From Janibacter terrae NBRC 107853 (GTDB lineage Bacteria > Actinomycetota > Actinomycetes > Actinomycetales > Dermatophilaceae), in contig NZ_BCUV01000002.1 of the NCBI RefSeq assembly GCF_001591405.1, positions 427,440 through 491,439 of the forward strand: 64,000 bases of DNA, given 5' to 3'. Numbering within the stretch: position 1 is the stretch's first letter; each line of letters starts with the position of its first letter. Below the pieces are notes generated by a model that saw only the letters and a list, made by a program, of their open reading frames with translations, did not search any database and was not told the DNA's origin. Shown here piece by piece: positions 56,268 through 63,948 of this stretch. The position numbers and the translations under genes are program-made.

Positions 56268-56272
56268 CCTAG
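55235..56272 (+). CDS. IS481-family transposase
   Basis: A 345-residue transposase: N-terminal helix-turn-helix (ISRQCLSKWVARYREHGEEGL), then an integrase core with D in HLDVKKVG, D in IVTDNGSCY and E in HNGKVERYQQT (DDE), and a C-terminal YNYHRPHSAIGDQPP. AAAGGAA lies upstream of GTG 55235. The last base of the element plus CCTAG of the target duplication form the final codons ACC TAG, so the stop codon is supplied by the target site. Confidence 0.95.
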   Translation: MSHANAPMTPGGRLRLIERVLGQANDEAGPRPIAHVAAEAAISRQCLSKWVARYREHGEEGLHDRSSRPQRSPSATAEPVVERIIELRRRKWSARRIHLALADEGTNVAVCTIARILRREGLNRLRDLDVDGQPLRQQPAGKIIARYPGHMIHLDVKKVGRIPPGGGWRVHGRGSDADRARGLRGHHRGAKVGYTYLHSAVDGFTRMVYTEAHDDESAATAIAFLARARVFFAAHGITRITRIVTDNGSCYRAKNFTRSVLSFASKHKRIKPYTPKHNGKVERYQQTMAREVLYADAYPSEEARRRQLQIWVTHYNYHRPHSAIGDQPPASRAKTRVTKVMPSYT

Positions 56273-56273
56273 G
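56268..56273. repeat. Right target duplication of the IS (CCTAGG)
   Basis: Second copy of CCTAGG, directly after the ACA end. It contains the TAG stop codon of the transposase. Confidence 0.8.
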
Positions 56274-56285
56274 GGAATGCAGACG

Positions 56286-57044
56286 TCAGCGGCGCGTGCG
56301 GGCCGGCACCGACCGCGGGTCGAACCCGTAGGGGAGCTCGAGGCGGTGGGTGTGCATGAGCTCCTCGTCCGCCAGGACCTCCGGCGTCGCGCCGTCCGCG
56401 ACGACCCGCCCGCCGGAGAGGACCACCGACCGCTCGCACAGCTGGAGGGCGTACGGCAGGTCGTGGGTCACCATGAGCACCGTGATGTCCAGCCCGTCGA
56501 CGATCTCGGCGAGCTCGCGGCGCGAGGCGGGGTCGAGGTTGCTGCTCGGCTCGTCGAGCACGAGGATCTCCGGTCGCATCGCGAGGACGGTGGCGACGGC
56601 GACGCGGCGCTTCTGCCCGAAGCTCAGGTGGTGCGGCGGCCGGTCCGCGACCTCGCTCATGCCGACGGCACCGAGGGCCTCGGCGACCCGCCGGTCGACC
56701 TCGTCCGCGGGCAGCCCGAGGTTGCGTGGCCCGAAGGCCACGTCCTGCGCGACCGTCGTCATGAAGAGCTGGTCGTCGGGGTCCTGGAAGACGATGCCGA
56801 CCCGGCGGCGCACGTCGAGCAGGTGCTCACGCGTCACCGGGAGCCCGGAGACCGTGACGTCCCCGCTCGTCGGGACGAGGATCCCGTTGAGGTGCAGCAC
56901 GAGCGTCGTCTTGCCGGCGCCGTTGGGGCCGAGCAGGGCCACCCGCTCGCCGGGGTGGATGTGCAGGTCGACGCCGTCGAGGGCGGAGTGCCCGTCCGGG
57001 TAGGTGTGCCGCACCCCGCGCAGCTGGATGACCGGTGTGCTCAT
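56286..57044 (-). CDS. cbiO: Nickel/cobalt ECF transporter ATPase
   Basis: A 252-residue ABC ATPase: Walker A GPNGAGKTT, Q-loop FQDPDDQLF, signature LSFGQKRR and Walker B LVLDEPSSNLD, H-loop VTHDL. Last gene of the cbiM-cbiN-cbiQ-cbiO operon; ATG 57044 overlaps the cbiQ stop (ATGA). It energises metal uptake. Its stop codon lies one base past the palindrome that hosts the IS, so the insertion left the gene whole. Confidence 0.92.
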   Translation of the reverse strand: MSTPVIQLRGVRHTYPDGHSALDGVDLHIHPGERVALLGPNGAGKTTLVLHLNGILVPTSGDVTVSGLPVTREHLLDVRRRVGIVFQDPDDQLFMTTVAQDVAFGPRNLGLPADEVDRRVAEALGAVGMSEVADRPPHHLSFGQKRRVAVATVLAMRPEILVLDEPSSNLDPASRRELAEIVDGLDITVLMVTHDLPYALQLCERSVVLSGGRVVADGATPEVLADEELMHTHRLELPYGFDPRSVPARTRR

Positions 57045-57805
57045 CCGAGCATCCTCGCCGACAGGGCGATGACGGCCGCCGCCAGGGGGACGGACATCGT
57101 CGCGGTGAGCACGCGCGGCGCGACGGGGGCGGTGGGCCCGGCGTGCACCCGGCCGTCGTGCCCGCGGGCGAGCATGGCCAGGTGGACCCGCTCGCCGCGC
57201 TCGTAGGAGCGGATGAACAGGGCCCCGGCCGTGCCGGCGAGGACCGGCCACGAGCGCAGCCCGCCACCGCGGAACCCCCGGGACTCCCGGGCCACCCGCA
57301 TCGAGCGCAGCTGTGCGGTGACGACCTCGGTGTAGCGGACCATGAACCCCAGGATCATCACCAGCTGGCTCGGCAGCCGCAGCCGGGCGAGCCCCGAGAC
57401 GATGTCGGCCGGCTCCGTGGTCGCGGCGAGCAGGAGCGATGCGCCGACCCCGAGCGTGGCCTTGGCGAGCAGCGTCCAGGCGCCCCACAGGCCCGCCTCC
57501 GAGAGCGTGAGCGGTCCGACCTCGACCCGTGGGCCGGTGGCGACGAAGGGCATGAGCGCGGCGAAGAGGAGGAAGGGCACCTCGACGAGCAGCCGTGGGG
57601 CCAGGTGCCGCACGGGCACCCGCGTCACGACGAGCACCGTGAGCAGCACGAGCGCGTGGGCGCCGAAGGCCCAGAAGGCCTCCCGCGGCGTCGCCACGAC
57701 GAGCACGACGAAGAGGAAGGTCGCGAGGATCTTCAGGTGCGCCGGCGCCCGGTGCGCGGGGGAGTGGCCGTGGTGGCTCAGCGCATGACCGTGCGGACCG
57801 CCCAC
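57041..57805 (-). CDS. cbiQ: Nickel/cobalt ECF transporter T component
   Basis: A 254-residue CbiQ membrane protein with five or six helices and the coupling motifs SRGFRGG and MLARGHDG. The N-terminus is His-rich (HGHALSHHGHSPAH), which may buffer metal near the pore. GTG 57805 lies one base from the PDGLE gene stop. Works with CbiM, CbiN and CbiO. Confidence 0.9.
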   Translation of the reverse strand: MGGPHGHALSHHGHSPAHRAPAHLKILATFLFVVLVVATPREAFWAFGAHALVLLTVLVVTRVPVRHLAPRLLVEVPFLLFAALMPFVATGPRVEVGPLTLSEAGLWGAWTLLAKATLGVGASLLLAATTEPADIVSGLARLRLPSQLVMILGFMVRYTEVVTAQLRSMRVARESRGFRGGGLRSWPVLAGTAGALFIRSYERGERVHLAMLARGHDGRVHAGPTAPVAPRVLTATMSVPLAAAVIALSARMLG

Positions 57806-57806
57806 C

Positions 57807-58112
57807 TCAGTCGCGCCGGCGGGCGAGGAAGCGCAGCACGAGCCACATCACCGCGCCCGTGAGGACGACGCCGACGACCCCGGCCAGCCCACCGGAGAGG
57901 AAGCCGTCGTCGACCCCCTTCGTCCCGTAGTCGGCGAAGGGGGAGTCCGCGGACCCGTGCTCGTCGGCCGACCCCGAGAATCCGAGGGTCTCGGCGACGT
58001 GCTCGAGCCCGTCGGGGTGCGCGGAGGCGTAGTAGCTCGCGACGCCCGCGAGGAGCAGGCAGAGGACGAGCCCGGTCACGACGAGCGTGCGTGTGGAGAT
58101 GCGGGACCTCAC
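57807..58112 (-). CDS. cbiN: PDGLE-domain protein (CbiN-like subunit)
   Basis: A 101-residue protein with an N-terminal helix (TRTLVVTGLVLCLLLAGVASYYASA), the HPDGLEHVAETLGF motif that names the domain, a short loop and a C-terminal helix ending RRRD. It is the accessory N-type subunit that helps CbiM load metal. GTG 58112 overlaps the cbiM stop (GTGA). Confidence 0.88.
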   Translation of the reverse strand: MRSRISTRTLVVTGLVLCLLLAGVASYYASAHPDGLEHVAETLGFSGSADEHGSADSPFADYGTKGVDDGFLSGGLAGVVGVVLTGAVMWLVLRFLARRRD

Positions 58113-58795
58113 GGGGCGACCTCCTGCGGGGCGGCGGCGGGGGCCGGCGACAGGCCCCGCGCCCCGTGGACGAGGTCGGGGCGGACGGAGACGACCGCGG
58201 AGACGACGAGGAAGGTGATGACCGTCTCGCCGATGCCGATGAGCAGGTGCCAGGAGAGCATCGCGGTGAGCAGTGCACCCGCGTCGACCGGGGCGGTGCC
58301 GCCGACGACGAAGAGCCCGGCGAAGACCGCGGCGACGGCCGGCACCGAGACGAAGGCCCCCACGGCGGCGGCCGCGGGCACGCTCGCCGGGCGCGAGGGC
58401 AGGACCCGTCGCGCGAGGGCGAAGAGGACCCAGCCGACCCACACGCCCACGATCGCCATGAGCGTGACGTTGGTGCCGAGGGCCGTGAGCCCGCCGTCGG
58501 CGAACACGAGGGCCTGCACGAGCAGGACGACGGTGACGCAGAGGGTCGCCGTCCACGGCCCGACGAGGACCGCGGCGAGGGCACCGCCGAGCAGGTGGCC
58601 GGAGGTGCCGCCTGCCACGGGGAAGTTGATCATCTGGGCGGCGAAGACGAAGGTCGCGACGAGCCCGGCGAGCGGGGCGACCCGGTCGTCGAGGTCACCA
58701 CGGCTGCGACGCAGCGCCAGTGCGACGCCACCGACCGCGACCGCGGCGGTCGCCACGGAGGTCGGGGCGTCGAGGAAGCCATCGGGCACGTGCAT
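58109..58795 (-). CDS. cbiM: Nickel/cobalt ECF transporter substrate-binding component
   Basis: A 228-residue CbiM/NikM with about seven helices. ATG 58795 gives the invariant N-terminus MHVPDGFLDAP, in which the amino group and His2 coordinate the metal; the longer frame to 58843 would bury it. GAGGAGC precedes this ATG at good spacing. GTSGHLLGGALAA carries another conserved His. A Nur-like box lies upstream, which favours nickel as substrate. Confidence 0.93.
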   Translation of the reverse strand: MHVPDGFLDAPTSVATAAVAVGGVALALRRSRGDLDDRVAPLAGLVATFVFAAQMINFPVAGGTSGHLLGGALAAVLVGPWTATLCVTVVLLVQALVFADGGLTALGTNVTLMAIVGVWVGWVLFALARRVLPSRPASVPAAAAVGAFVSVPAVAAVFAGLFVVGGTAPVDAGALLTAMLSWHLLIGIGETVITFLVVSAVVSVRPDLVHGARGLSPAPAAAPQEVAP

Positions 58796-58852
58796 CTGGT
58801 GCTCCTCGGGGGGCAGGTCGCTGGGATAGGTTGGTGCAGACATCCGACCTTA

Positions 58853-58869
58853 TTGCATCTCATGTGCAA
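58853..58869. promoter_or_regulatory. Nur-like nickel-responsive operator
   Basis: TTGCAT-CTCAT-GTGCAA is a 6-5-6 inverted repeat that fits the Streptomyces Nur box tTGCaa-N5-ttGCAA. It lies 58 bases before cbiM and 19 bases before bcp, so it could affect both divergent genes. No Nur gene is in the window. Confidence 0.6.
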
Positions 58870-58887
58870 CTGGATTGCGAGGTACTC

Positions 58888-59358
58888 GTGGGCGAGCGAC
58901 TCACACCGGGCGACCGGGCACCAGACTTCACCCTCACCGACGACACCGGCGCAGAGGTCTCGTTGAGCGACTTCCGCGGCAAGCGCGTCATCGTCTACTT
59001 CTACCCGGCGGCGATGACCCCGGGCTGCACCACGCAGGCGTGCGACTTCAGCGACTCGCTCGAGGCTCTGCGCGCGGCGGACACCGAGGTGGTCGGCATC
59101 TCGCCGGACGCCCCGGACAAGCTCGCGAGGTTCCGCGAGCGCGATGGGCTGACGATCACACTGCTCTCCGACGCCGACAAGGCGGTCATGACCGCCTGGG
59201 GCGCCTATGGTGAGAAGAAGTTGTACGGCAAGGTCGTCGAGGGAGTGATCCGCTCGACGGTCGTCGTCGGAGCAGACGGCGTGGTCACCCACGCCCAGTA
59301 CAACGTCAAGGCGACGGGCCACGTGGCCCGCATCCGCCGCGACCTCGGCATCGAGTAA
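58888..59358 (+). CDS. bcp: Thiol peroxidase, Bcp/PrxQ type
   Basis: A 156-residue peroxiredoxin with the peroxidatic and resolving cysteines in MTPGCTTQACDFSD (C-x4-C), after DFRGKRVIVYFYP. It reduces peroxides using thioredoxin. GTG 58888 with GAGG upstream. Divergent from the nickel operon across a Nur-like box. Confidence 0.93.
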   Translation: MGERLTPGDRAPDFTLTDDTGAEVSLSDFRGKRVIVYFYPAAMTPGCTTQACDFSDSLEALRAADTEVVGISPDAPDKLARFRERDGLTITLLSDADKAVMTAWGAYGEKKLYGKVVEGVIRSTVVVGADGVVTHAQYNVKATGHVARIRRDLGIE

Positions 59359-59373
59359 GGACGGAATCCTCAC

Positions 59374-59676
59374 GTGAGCAATGACAACCCGAGCACGACC
59401 AGGCTCGAGAACGACATCATCACGACCCGTGACCGGCTCGCGCAGACGATCGACGAGCTGTCGGTGCGGGCGGCCCCGAAGAACGTCATCGAGCGGCAGA
59501 AGGCGCAGGCCAAGGCCTCCTTCGCCCACGCCACGCGGACGGAGTCCGGTGAGCTGCGCATGGACCGCGTCGCCATCGCGGCGGCCGCGGTCGTGGGCCT
59601 CGTCGTCCTCCGGGCGATCGCGGCCAGCCGCAAGCACAGGAAGTGGGAGAAGCAGCGCGCCAAGCGCTCTTGGTGA
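59374..59676 (+). CDS. DUF3618 family protein
   Basis: A 100-residue protein: LENDIITTRDRLAQTIDELSVRAAPKNVIERQKAQAK is the DUF3618 motif (helical, membrane-peripheral), followed by one transmembrane helix (VAIAAAAVVGLVVLRAIAA) and a basic tail. Function unknown. AAGGACGGA precedes GTG 59374. Confidence 0.86.
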   Translation: MSNDNPSTTRLENDIITTRDRLAQTIDELSVRAAPKNVIERQKAQAKASFAHATRTESGELRMDRVAIAAAAVVGLVVLRAIAASRKHRKWEKQRAKRSW

Positions 59677-59692
59677 CCCCTCACCACGACGG

Positions 59693-59728
59693 CGAAGGGC
59701 GGTGCTCCAGCGGGGGTCCCGCCCTTCG
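59693..59728 (+). terminator. Intrinsic terminator after the DUF3618 gene
   Basis: CGAAGGGCGG at 59693-59702 pairs with CCGCCCTTCG at 59719-59728, a perfect ten-base stem with a 16-base loop, followed by TCATG. Confidence 0.8.
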
Positions 59729-59810
59729 TCATGTGCCGGACACGTCCCGGCAGCCCTGTCGCGGAGTCGATTTCATCTCGCCGCATCGTGGTGCTAATGT
59801 TTCTCCTCGC

Positions 59811-59886
<76 letters not shown>

Positions 59887-59891
59887 CCCTC

Positions 59892-59926
59892 GAAGGACCT
59901 CACCGGTTGATCCGGTGGGGTCCTTC
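59892..59926 (+). terminator. Intrinsic terminator after tRNA-Lys
   Basis: GAAGGACCTCACCGG and CCGGTGGGGTCCTTC form a 15-base stem (one G-T pair) around a five-base loop, followed by TTCGTC. Confidence 0.88.
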
Positions 59927-59986
59927 TTCGTCCCGGGTCGCAGCAGCGGTGCTACCTTCGCTGGCAGTCGAGCAGAGGGAGACGAC

Positions 59987-61120
59987 ATGCAAGGTCCGAG
60001 GGTGCTGGCCGTCATCCTGGCCGGGGGCAAGGGGTCCCGGCTGGGCGCGCTCACCGAGCACCGGGTCAAGCCCGCGCTGCGCTTCGCGGGCACCTACCGG
60101 CTCATCGACGTCGCGCTGTCCAACCTGGCCAACAGCGGCATCACCGACGTGTGGATCGTCGAGCAGTACCTGCCGCACTCGCTCAACGAGCACCTGGCCA
60201 ACGGTCGGCCCTGGGACCTCGACCGCAACCGGGGTGGCCTGCAGATCCTGGCGCCCTTCAGCGGCGCGACGGGCGAGGGCTTCGCCGAGGGCAACAGCGA
60301 CTCGCTGTGGCGCCACCGCAGGCGCATCGCCGCGAGCGGGGCCGAGGTCGTCCTTGTCCTGAGCGCCGACCACCTCTACACGGCCGACCTCAGGGCGGTC
60401 GTCGACGAGCACGTCGCGACGGGCGCCGACCTGACGGTCGTCACCACGCGCACCGCGGGGGACGCGAGCCAGCACGCCGTCGTCGAGTCCGACGACGACA
60501 GGGTGGTGACCGGCTTCGACTACAAGCCCGACGAGCCGAGCACCGACGTCGTGGCCACCGAGATCTTCTGCTTCACGACGGACGAGCTCACGGGGGCTCT
60601 CGAGCGCCTGCATGACGAGCTCGGCGGGCTCGGCGACTACGGCGAGGACCTCGTCCCGTGGTTCGTCGAACACCGCTCCACGCGCGCGGTCGCGTTCGAG
60701 GGCTACTGGACCGACATGGGTACCTTGGCGTCGTACTGGCGCGCGCACATGGAGCTGGTCGACGGCACGGGGGTGGAGCTGGACGACCCCGACCGACCGA
60801 TCCACTCGGCCCAGCCGCAGCTCGTGCCCGCCCGGGTGGCCGCCACCGGTCAGGCCGTCGAGAGCCTCCTGTCGCCGGGGTGCCGGGTCGCCGGCACGGT
60901 CCGGCACAGCGTCATCGGTCCCGAGGTGGTGGTCGAGGAGGGCGCCGAGGTGCTCGACTGCGTCCTGCTCGACCGCGTGCACGTCACGAGCGGCGTGCGC
61001 CTGACGGGCTGCGTCGTCGACGTCGGTGCCCGGCTCGAGGGGGCCGACCTGGGTGACGCGTCGAGCGTCACGCTCGTCGACGCCGACGCCTCGGTGGGGG
61101 CGGTCGAGGACCGCCCCTGA
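59987..61120 (+). CDS. glgC: Glucose-1-phosphate adenylyltransferase
   Basis: A 377-residue nucleotidyltransferase: LAVILAGGKGSRLGALTEHRVKPALRFAGTYRLIDVALSNLANSGI and WLDR-type LVLSADHLYTADL followed by a left-handed helix of hexapeptides (SPGCRVAGTVRHSVIGPEVVVEEGAEVLDCVLLDRVHV). It makes ADP-glucose for glycogen or trehalose. It is about 30 residues shorter than common GlgC, and the Arg-Ala-Lys-Pro motif reads HRVKPAL. GAGGGAG precedes ATG 59987. Confidence 0.9.
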   Translation: MQGPRVLAVILAGGKGSRLGALTEHRVKPALRFAGTYRLIDVALSNLANSGITDVWIVEQYLPHSLNEHLANGRPWDLDRNRGGLQILAPFSGATGEGFAEGNSDSLWRHRRRIAASGAEVVLVLSADHLYTADLRAVVDEHVATGADLTVVTTRTAGDASQHAVVESDDDRVVTGFDYKPDEPSTDVVATEIFCFTTDELTGALERLHDELGGLGDYGEDLVPWFVEHRSTRAVAFEGYWTDMGTLASYWRAHMELVDGTGVELDDPDRPIHSAQPQLVPARVAATGQAVESLLSPGCRVAGTVRHSVIGPEVVVEEGAEVLDCVLLDRVHVTSGVRLTGCVVDVGARLEGADLGDASSVTLVDADASVGAVEDRP

Positions 61121-61126
61121 CGGGCG

Positions 61127-61972
61127 TCAGCCGCGCCACTCCTCGAGGTGGATGTCCTCGTCGTCGCCGTCGTCGCCGCGCCGACGGGCGAGCAGCCCGA
61201 CGACGGCGCCCACGACGAGCAGGCCGCCGATGATCGCGGCCCACACCCACGTGGGGACGCCACCGTCGTCGCTCGTGTCGTCCTGGGCCGGGACGGCGGC
61301 CGTCGTCGAGGACGAGGTGGGGCGCTGCGAGGGCTCGGTCTCGCCGTCACCGGTGGTGGAGGAGGAGCTGGAGCTCGTCGTCGAGCTCGGCTCCGAGGTG
61401 CTCGACGACGTCGGCTCGCTGGTCGACGAGGACGGCGCGGTGGCGGAGGTCGTGCTCGGCGCGGACGTGCTGGCCGTCGGCGCGCTCGTCGAGGACGAGC
61501 TGCTGGTGGTGGTGCTCGTCGCGGGTGGGGTGCCCTCGCCGCCCGGCTCCTCGACCGGTCCTTCGTCACCGCCGGGCGGGGCGTAGCGGAAGGACAGCGA
61601 CCCGCTGATCGGGTGCCCGTCGGCGCTCACGACCTTGTAGGAGACCTTGTAGGTGCCGGCGGGCAGCGAGGACTTCAACGGCTGGTAGACCGTCGCACCG
61701 TCGACCTCGAGCTCCCCTTCCGTCGCGTCCGTCGACCCGGACGTGACCGTCACCTGGTTGAGACCGCTCTTGATCGGCTCGTTGAACCGCAGCATCACCT
61801 CGGGTGGGGTAGCGGTGAGGGTCGAGCCGTCGCGCGGGCTGGAGTTGTCCAGGCGCGCGTGCGCTGAGGCCGGCCCGGCCGTGGCGACCAGTGCGGCGAG
61901 CATCGCTGCGAGAGCGAGGATCGCGGTGATGACGGGGACGAAGGGGGGAGCGGAGCGGTGCGGTGTGGTCAC
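61127..61972 (-). CDS. CopC-domain surface protein with Ser/Thr stalk
   Basis: A 281-residue protein: signal peptide ending GPASA, mature N-terminus HARLDNSSPRDGSTL with the copper-binding His1 of CopC, a CopC domain to about residue 135 (VVSADGHPISGSLSFRY), a 90-residue low-complexity Ser/Thr/Pro stalk, one transmembrane helix (WVWAAIIGGLLVVGAVVGLLARRR) and an acidic tail. It should present copper-binding CopC on the outer face of the membrane. GTG 61972 is preferred; upstream GTGs exist to 62029. It ends six bases from glgC. Confidence 0.87.
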   Translation of the reverse strand: MTTPHRSAPPFVPVITAILALAAMLAALVATAGPASAHARLDNSSPRDGSTLTATPPEVMLRFNEPIKSGLNQVTVTSGSTDATEGELEVDGATVYQPLKSSLPAGTYKVSYKVVSADGHPISGSLSFRYAPPGGDEGPVEEPGGEGTPPATSTTTSSSSSTSAPTASTSAPSTTSATAPSSSTSEPTSSSTSEPSSTTSSSSSSTTGDGETEPSQRPTSSSTTAAVPAQDDTSDDGGVPTWVWAAIIGGLLVVGAVVGLLARRRGDDGDDEDIHLEEWRG

Positions 61973-62080
61973 CGGCCCATCGTGCCTGATCGGCCTGCGT
62001 GCGTCCGGGAGGTGGGTGGTCACGAGCACCCTTCAGGAACAGGTACGATGGTCCGCGCTGCCTGAGACAGGCAGAACTTG

Positions 62081-62156
62081 GTGGGTATAGCTCAGCTGGT
62101 AGAGCATCGCGTTGTGGTCGCGAGGGTCGCGGGTTCAAGTCCCGTTACTCACCCCA
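62081..62156 (+). tRNA. tRNA-His (anticodon GTG)
   Basis: GTGGGTATAGCTCAGC begins the cloverleaf; the anticodon stem encloses TTGTGGT (anticodon GTG), T-arm GCGGGTTCAAGTCCCG, CCA encoded at 62154-62156. The base before (G62080) can pair with discriminator C as the extra G-1 specific to histidine tRNA. TACGAT at about 62043 may be the -10 box. Confidence 0.97.
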
Positions 62157-62160
62157 AGGG

Positions 62161-62192
62161 CGAAGGGCCCCCGGTGCGCCGGGGGCCCTTCG
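62161..62192 (+). terminator. Intrinsic terminator after tRNA-His
   Basis: CGAAGGGCCCCCGG, loop TGCG, CCGGGGGCCCTTCG: a perfect 14-base stem, followed by TCGTCCTC. Confidence 0.9.
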
Positions 62193-62250
62193 TCGTCCTC
62201 TCGACGCCTGGATTTAACCTTGTCGTCCATTTCAGGCCATAGTGGTCGTG

Positions 62251-63336
62251 ATGCAGACCGTGCGCTCGTGGCCCTACTCCGTCGCCGTGGTCGTCTCGGT
62301 CCTCGTCGGGGCGGCCGCGGTGGCCGGCACCTCCTCGCTCGGGATCCCCCTGAAGGACCCGGAGGGCTTCCTGGGCCCCGCCTACGTGCGCCTGCCCCTG
62401 CTGGCACTCGTCCTCTTCGGCATCGGCCTGGTCTTCGCCGGGCTCCGGCGCCGCGGGGTGCGACAGCTGTGGCTCGGCATGGGCGAGGTCGTGCGCCACG
62501 AGTGGAGCCTGCGTCGCCTGGCCTACGTCGGCACCGGTCTGGTCACCTTCTACGTCTGCTACGTCGCCTACCGCAACCTCAAGAGCGTGCTGCCCGTCCA
62601 CCGGGAGGGAGTCCTCTACGACCACCAGCTGCACGCCGTCGACCAGTGGTTCCTCGGCGGCAGCGACCCGGCCGTGGTCCTCCACTCGGTCCTCGGGGTG
62701 GACTGGACGGCAGGTCTGCTCTCCTTCGTCTACCTGCTCTACCTGCCGTTGGTCCCGGTGAGCCTCATGGCGGTCCTCGTCCTGAGCCGTGACGTGGCGG
62801 TGGGGGCGTGGTACGCGACGGCGCTGAGCCTCAACTGGGTCCTCGGCACGCTCAGCTACTACGTCCTCCCGGCGCTCGGCCCGGTCTACGCCAGGCCCAG
62901 CCTGTACGCGGGGCTGCCGCGCACCGAGGTGGCCGACCTGCAGCAGGCCCTGCTGAGCAACCGGGTGGAGTTCCTCGCCGACCCGCTCACGAGCGACGCC
63001 ATCCAGGGGGTCGCGGCCTTCGCGTCGTTGCACGTGTCGGTGACCTTCGCCCTGGCGCTCTTCCTCCACCGCACCAGCCCGGCCCGCTACCTGCGCCTGG
63101 CCGCGTGGACCTTCTTCGGCCTGACCTTCGTCGCGACCCTCTACTTCGGTTGGCACTACGTGCTCGACAACCTCGCCGGGGTGCTCGTCGGTTACCTCGC
63201 CGTGGTGATCGGTGCCCGGGCCACCGGCCAGCACCGCCGGGCGCGGAGGTCTCAGCGCACCTGGTGGCGCGCGGCGATCTCCTTCAGCTCGGCGCTCTCC
63301 AGCCCGGGCTGCGGCCGGAAGACCGCCTCGCGGTAG
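62251..63336 (+). CDS. PAP2-superfamily membrane protein (inositolphosphotransferase/Aur1-like)
   Basis: A 361-residue membrane protein with about seven helices and PAP2-type catalytic histidines in FASLHVSVTF and GWHYVLDNLAG. The DUF-like N-terminal region with HQLHAVDQWFLGG fits the Aur1/Ipt1 subgroup that transfers lipid-linked phospho-headgroups. The last 28 or so residues are basic, look unlike the rest, and lie on the region that overlaps the convergent orn gene by 85 bases. Start ATG 62251; GTG 62242 is also possible. Confidence 0.82.
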   Translation: MQTVRSWPYSVAVVVSVLVGAAAVAGTSSLGIPLKDPEGFLGPAYVRLPLLALVLFGIGLVFAGLRRRGVRQLWLGMGEVVRHEWSLRRLAYVGTGLVTFYVCYVAYRNLKSVLPVHREGVLYDHQLHAVDQWFLGGSDPAVVLHSVLGVDWTAGLLSFVYLLYLPLVPVSLMAVLVLSRDVAVGAWYATALSLNWVLGTLSYYVLPALGPVYARPSLYAGLPRTEVADLQQALLSNRVEFLADPLTSDAIQGVAAFASLHVSVTFALALFLHRTSPARYLRLAAWTFFGLTFVATLYFGWHYVLDNLAGVLVGYLAVVIGARATGQHRRARRSQRTWWRAAISFSSALSSPGCGRKTASR

Positions 63337-63869
63337 TAGCGCAGCTCGGCGATCGACTCGACGATGTCGGCGAGCGCGCGGTGGCCGCCGTTCTTGTCCG
63401 GCGAGGCGAAGTAGGCCCGCGGGTACCAGCGGCGGGAGAGCTCCTTGATCGAGGAGACGTCGATCATCCGGTAGTGGAGGTGGGCCTCGAGGGTCGGCAT
63501 GTCCCGCACGAGGAAGGCGCGGTCGGTCGCCACGCTGTTGCCGCCGAGCGGCGCCTTGGCGGCGTCGGGCACGTACTCCTTGATGTGTGCGAGCACGGCC
63601 TCCTCCGCGTCGGCCATCGTCGTGCCCTCGGCGAGGACGTCGAGCAGGCCGGAGCTCGTGTGCATGTCGCGCACGAAGTCGTTCATCTGCGCCAGCGCCG
63701 CCTCCGGCGGACGGATGACGATGTCGATGCCTTCGTCGAGCTGGTTGAGCTCGTAGTCGGTGATGACGGCGGCGACCTCGATGAGCGCGTCGCGCTCGAG
63801 GGAGAGTCCCGTCATCTCGCAGTCGATCCACACGATGCGGTCGGACGAGGCCTGGGTCGAAGAAGTCAC
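63252..63869 (-). CDS. orn: Oligoribonuclease
   Basis: A 205-residue DEDDh exonuclease that degrades di- to pentanucleotides, including pGpG. Motifs: IVWIDCEMTGLSLERD (Asp, Glu), VRDMPTLEAHLHYRMIDVSS and KNGGHRALADIVESI (His, Asp). GTG 63869 is chosen because TAGGGT lies seven bases before it. Confidence 0.95.
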   Translation of the reverse strand: MTSSTQASSDRIVWIDCEMTGLSLERDALIEVAAVITDYELNQLDEGIDIVIRPPEAALAQMNDFVRDMHTSSGLLDVLAEGTTMADAEEAVLAHIKEYVPDAAKAPLGGNSVATDRAFLVRDMPTLEAHLHYRMIDVSSIKELSRRWYPRAYFASPDKNGGHRALADIVESIAELRYYREAVFRPQPGLESAELKEIAARHQVR

Positions 63870-63876
63870 GGCGATC

Positions 63877-63882
63877 ACCCTA
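63877..63882 (-). promoter_or_regulatory. Putative -10 hexamer (TAGGGT) of orn
   Basis: On the minus strand TAGGGT, seven bases, then GTG 63869: the recurrent leaderless spacing. Confidence 0.45.
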
Positions 63883-63948
63883 GCGACCCGCCGGGCGTCG
63901 TCCCCGTCACGGGGAGTCCTACCCGCCGACAGGGCCCCCCGGCCGGGT

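Noticed and set aside
55065..56285. 18-bp inverted repeat CGTCTGCATTCCCCTAGG as the IS ends
   Set aside because: These bases belong to the palindromic target. TGT...ACA ends with a CCTAGG duplication explain the structure better and agree with IS481-family insertion.
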